DNA from: Acidobacteriota bacterium
Lineage (GTDB): Bacteria > Acidobacteriota > Blastocatellia > Pyrinomonadales > Pyrinomonadaceae
Assembly (NCBI GenBank): GCA_013696385.1
Contig: JACCYR010000282.1
Span: 1-5,395, forward strand
DNA: 5,395 nt
Reading direction: 5' to 3'
The notes beneath the pieces were generated by a model, which ran no database searches, was not told where the DNA came from, and was given only the letters and a program-made list of their open reading frames with translations. Each line of letters opens with the position of its first letter. Position 1 is the first letter of the stretch. Of this stretch, positions 4,528 to 5,395 are shown piece after piece. The translations under genes and the position numbers were made by a program.

Positions 4528-5395
4528 ATGCCAGAAGACATCAGCAGTTCTAGTTCATCCGCACCACTTTTAGACAGGCGGGAGTTTTTTGTAACTTCGA
4601 TTATTGCAGGATTTGCATTGGCGGTTCAGCCGATTCAGGCGCAAACACAAATCAAAACCGACGAAAAAGGCTTAATCACGGGCGAAGTAAAAATTCCGGT
4701 GGCGGATGGTGAATTTCCGGCGTATCGGGCAATGCCCAATGAAAAAAATAAAAATTTTCCCGTCGTTTTAGTCATTCACGAAATATTCGGCGTTCACGAA
4801 CATATCCAAGATTTGTGCCGCCGTTTTGCCAAAAAAGGTTATATGGCAATCGCGCCGTCGCTTTATGCACGGCAGGGCGATGTTTTGCAGATGAAAAATG
4901 TTCAGGAAATAATTAAAAACGTCGTTTCAAAAGTCCCGGACGCACAAGTGATGTCTGATTTGGATGCGACGGTTGCCTACGCCGCTAAAAACAACGGCAA
5001 TCCGAAAAAACTTTCAATTACGGGTTTTTGTTGGGGCGGGCGCATAGTTTGGCTGTATGCGGCGCACAATCGGAAAGTTGACGCGGGTGCGGCTTGGTAT
5101 GGTCAACTAGTTAATCGTCCGAATTCTCCGCCCGACACGCTGCATCCGACAATGCCAATTGACATTGCCAAAGATTTGAAAGTTCCCGTGATTGGACTTT
5201 ACGGCGGGCTTGATACGGGAATTCCGCTTAATACGGTTCAGCAAATGCAGGACGCGCTGAAAAAAGGCAAATCGAAATCGGAAATTGTTGTTTATCCAAA
5301 CGCGAAACACGGTTTTAACGCCGATTACCGCGAAAGTTACAACAAAGAAGCTGCGACGGATGCGTGGGCGAAAATGCTGGATTGGTTTAAGAAAA
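4528..5395 (+). CDS. Dienelactone hydrolase family protein with Tat signal peptide (partial, 3' end outside the window)
   Basis: 289 residues are visible and the frame is open at the right edge. The alpha/beta-hydrolase signatures of the dienelactone hydrolase family are complete: HEIFGVHEHI at 84-93 (Glu85 corresponds to the active-site Glu), ITGFCWGGR at 164-172 with the nucleophile Cys168, YGGLDTGIP at 225-233 with Asp229, and AKHGFNADY at 259-267 with His261. The N-terminus has a twin-arginine motif, DRREFFV at 16-22, a hydrophobic stretch to about residue 34, and a likely cleavage site after the Q-A-Q near 37-39, so it is probably exported folded to the periplasm. The family hydrolyses dienelactones and related esters; the true substrate here is unknown. 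The start ATG 4528 is preferred because GGAG (4518-4521) lies six bases before it; ATG 4516 is four codons upstream in frame with a poorly spaced AAGGA. Family length suggests that only a few C-terminal residues are missing. Confidence 0.95.
   Translation, partial: MPEDISSSSSSAPLLDRREFFVTSIIAGFALAVQPIQAQTQIKTDEKGLITGEVKIPVADGEFPAYRAMPNEKNKNFPVVLVIHEIFGVHEHIQDLCRRFAKKGYMAIAPSLYARQGDVLQMKNVQEIIKNVVSKVPDAQVMSDLDATVAYAAKNNGNPKKLSITGFCWGGRIVWLYAAHNRKVDAGAAWYGQLVNRPNSPPDTLHPTMPIDIAKDLKVPVIGLYGGLDTGIPLNTVQQMQDALKKGKSKSEIVVYPNAKHGFNADYRESYNKEAATDAWAKMLDWFKK

Noticed and set aside
5107..5310. Minus-strand 67-codon frame opposite the dienelactone hydrolase
   Set aside because: It is antisense to a well-supported catalytic domain and rich in R/N/F with no motif.

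Overview
The window looks like chromosomal DNA of a Gram-negative-type bacterium with moderately low GC and many dispersed short intergenic repeats. The gene order (M50 protease, trpS, then probably scpA), the Tat-dependent dienelactone hydrolase and the codon style would fit an Acidobacteriota relative such as Blastocatellia/Pyrinomonadales. That placement is inference from memory, not a measured result. There is no transposase, phage gene, CRISPR array, tRNA or rRNA.

Left part, minus strand (1-1916): a tight operon read right to left. It holds a site-2-type M50 membrane metalloprotease (1218-1916), tryptophanyl-tRNA synthetase trpS (228-1214), a 54-residue HicB-antitoxin-like fragment (67-231), and the first 22 codons of a gene leaving the window (1-67; scpA is the best guess from gene order). 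Spacings are 3 nt, then a 4-nt ATGA overlap, then a 1-nt TAATG overlap. The HicB fragment interrupts an otherwise common housekeeping order and is the oddest coding item here.

Middle (1917-4115): a 225-nt divergent intergenic region with two perfect inverted repeats leads into a 404-residue endonuclease/exonuclease/phosphatase-fold protein (2142-3356). A long palindromic repeat built from 10-nt A/T-rich units begins over that gene's stop codon. It is followed by an unrecognised 84-residue protein with a good ribosome binding site (3480-3734) and a stand-alone Smr-domain protein (3810-4115).

Right part (4116-5395): a small membrane-anchored coiled-coil protein on the minus strand (4127-4396) converges on the Smr gene with only 11 nt between stop codons. 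It is divergent from a Tat-exported dienelactone-hydrolase-family protein that runs off the right edge (4528-5395). The 131 nt between these two hold candidate promoters on both strands, whose elements interleave, plus a short 7-nt repeat in the minus-strand leader.

Most genes are housekeeping or standalone enzymes. I see no convincing new multi-gene system. The items most worth a second look are the HicB remnant in the trpS operon, the 10-nt-periodic palindrome, the EEP protein with its central insertion, and the two small unrecognised proteins.
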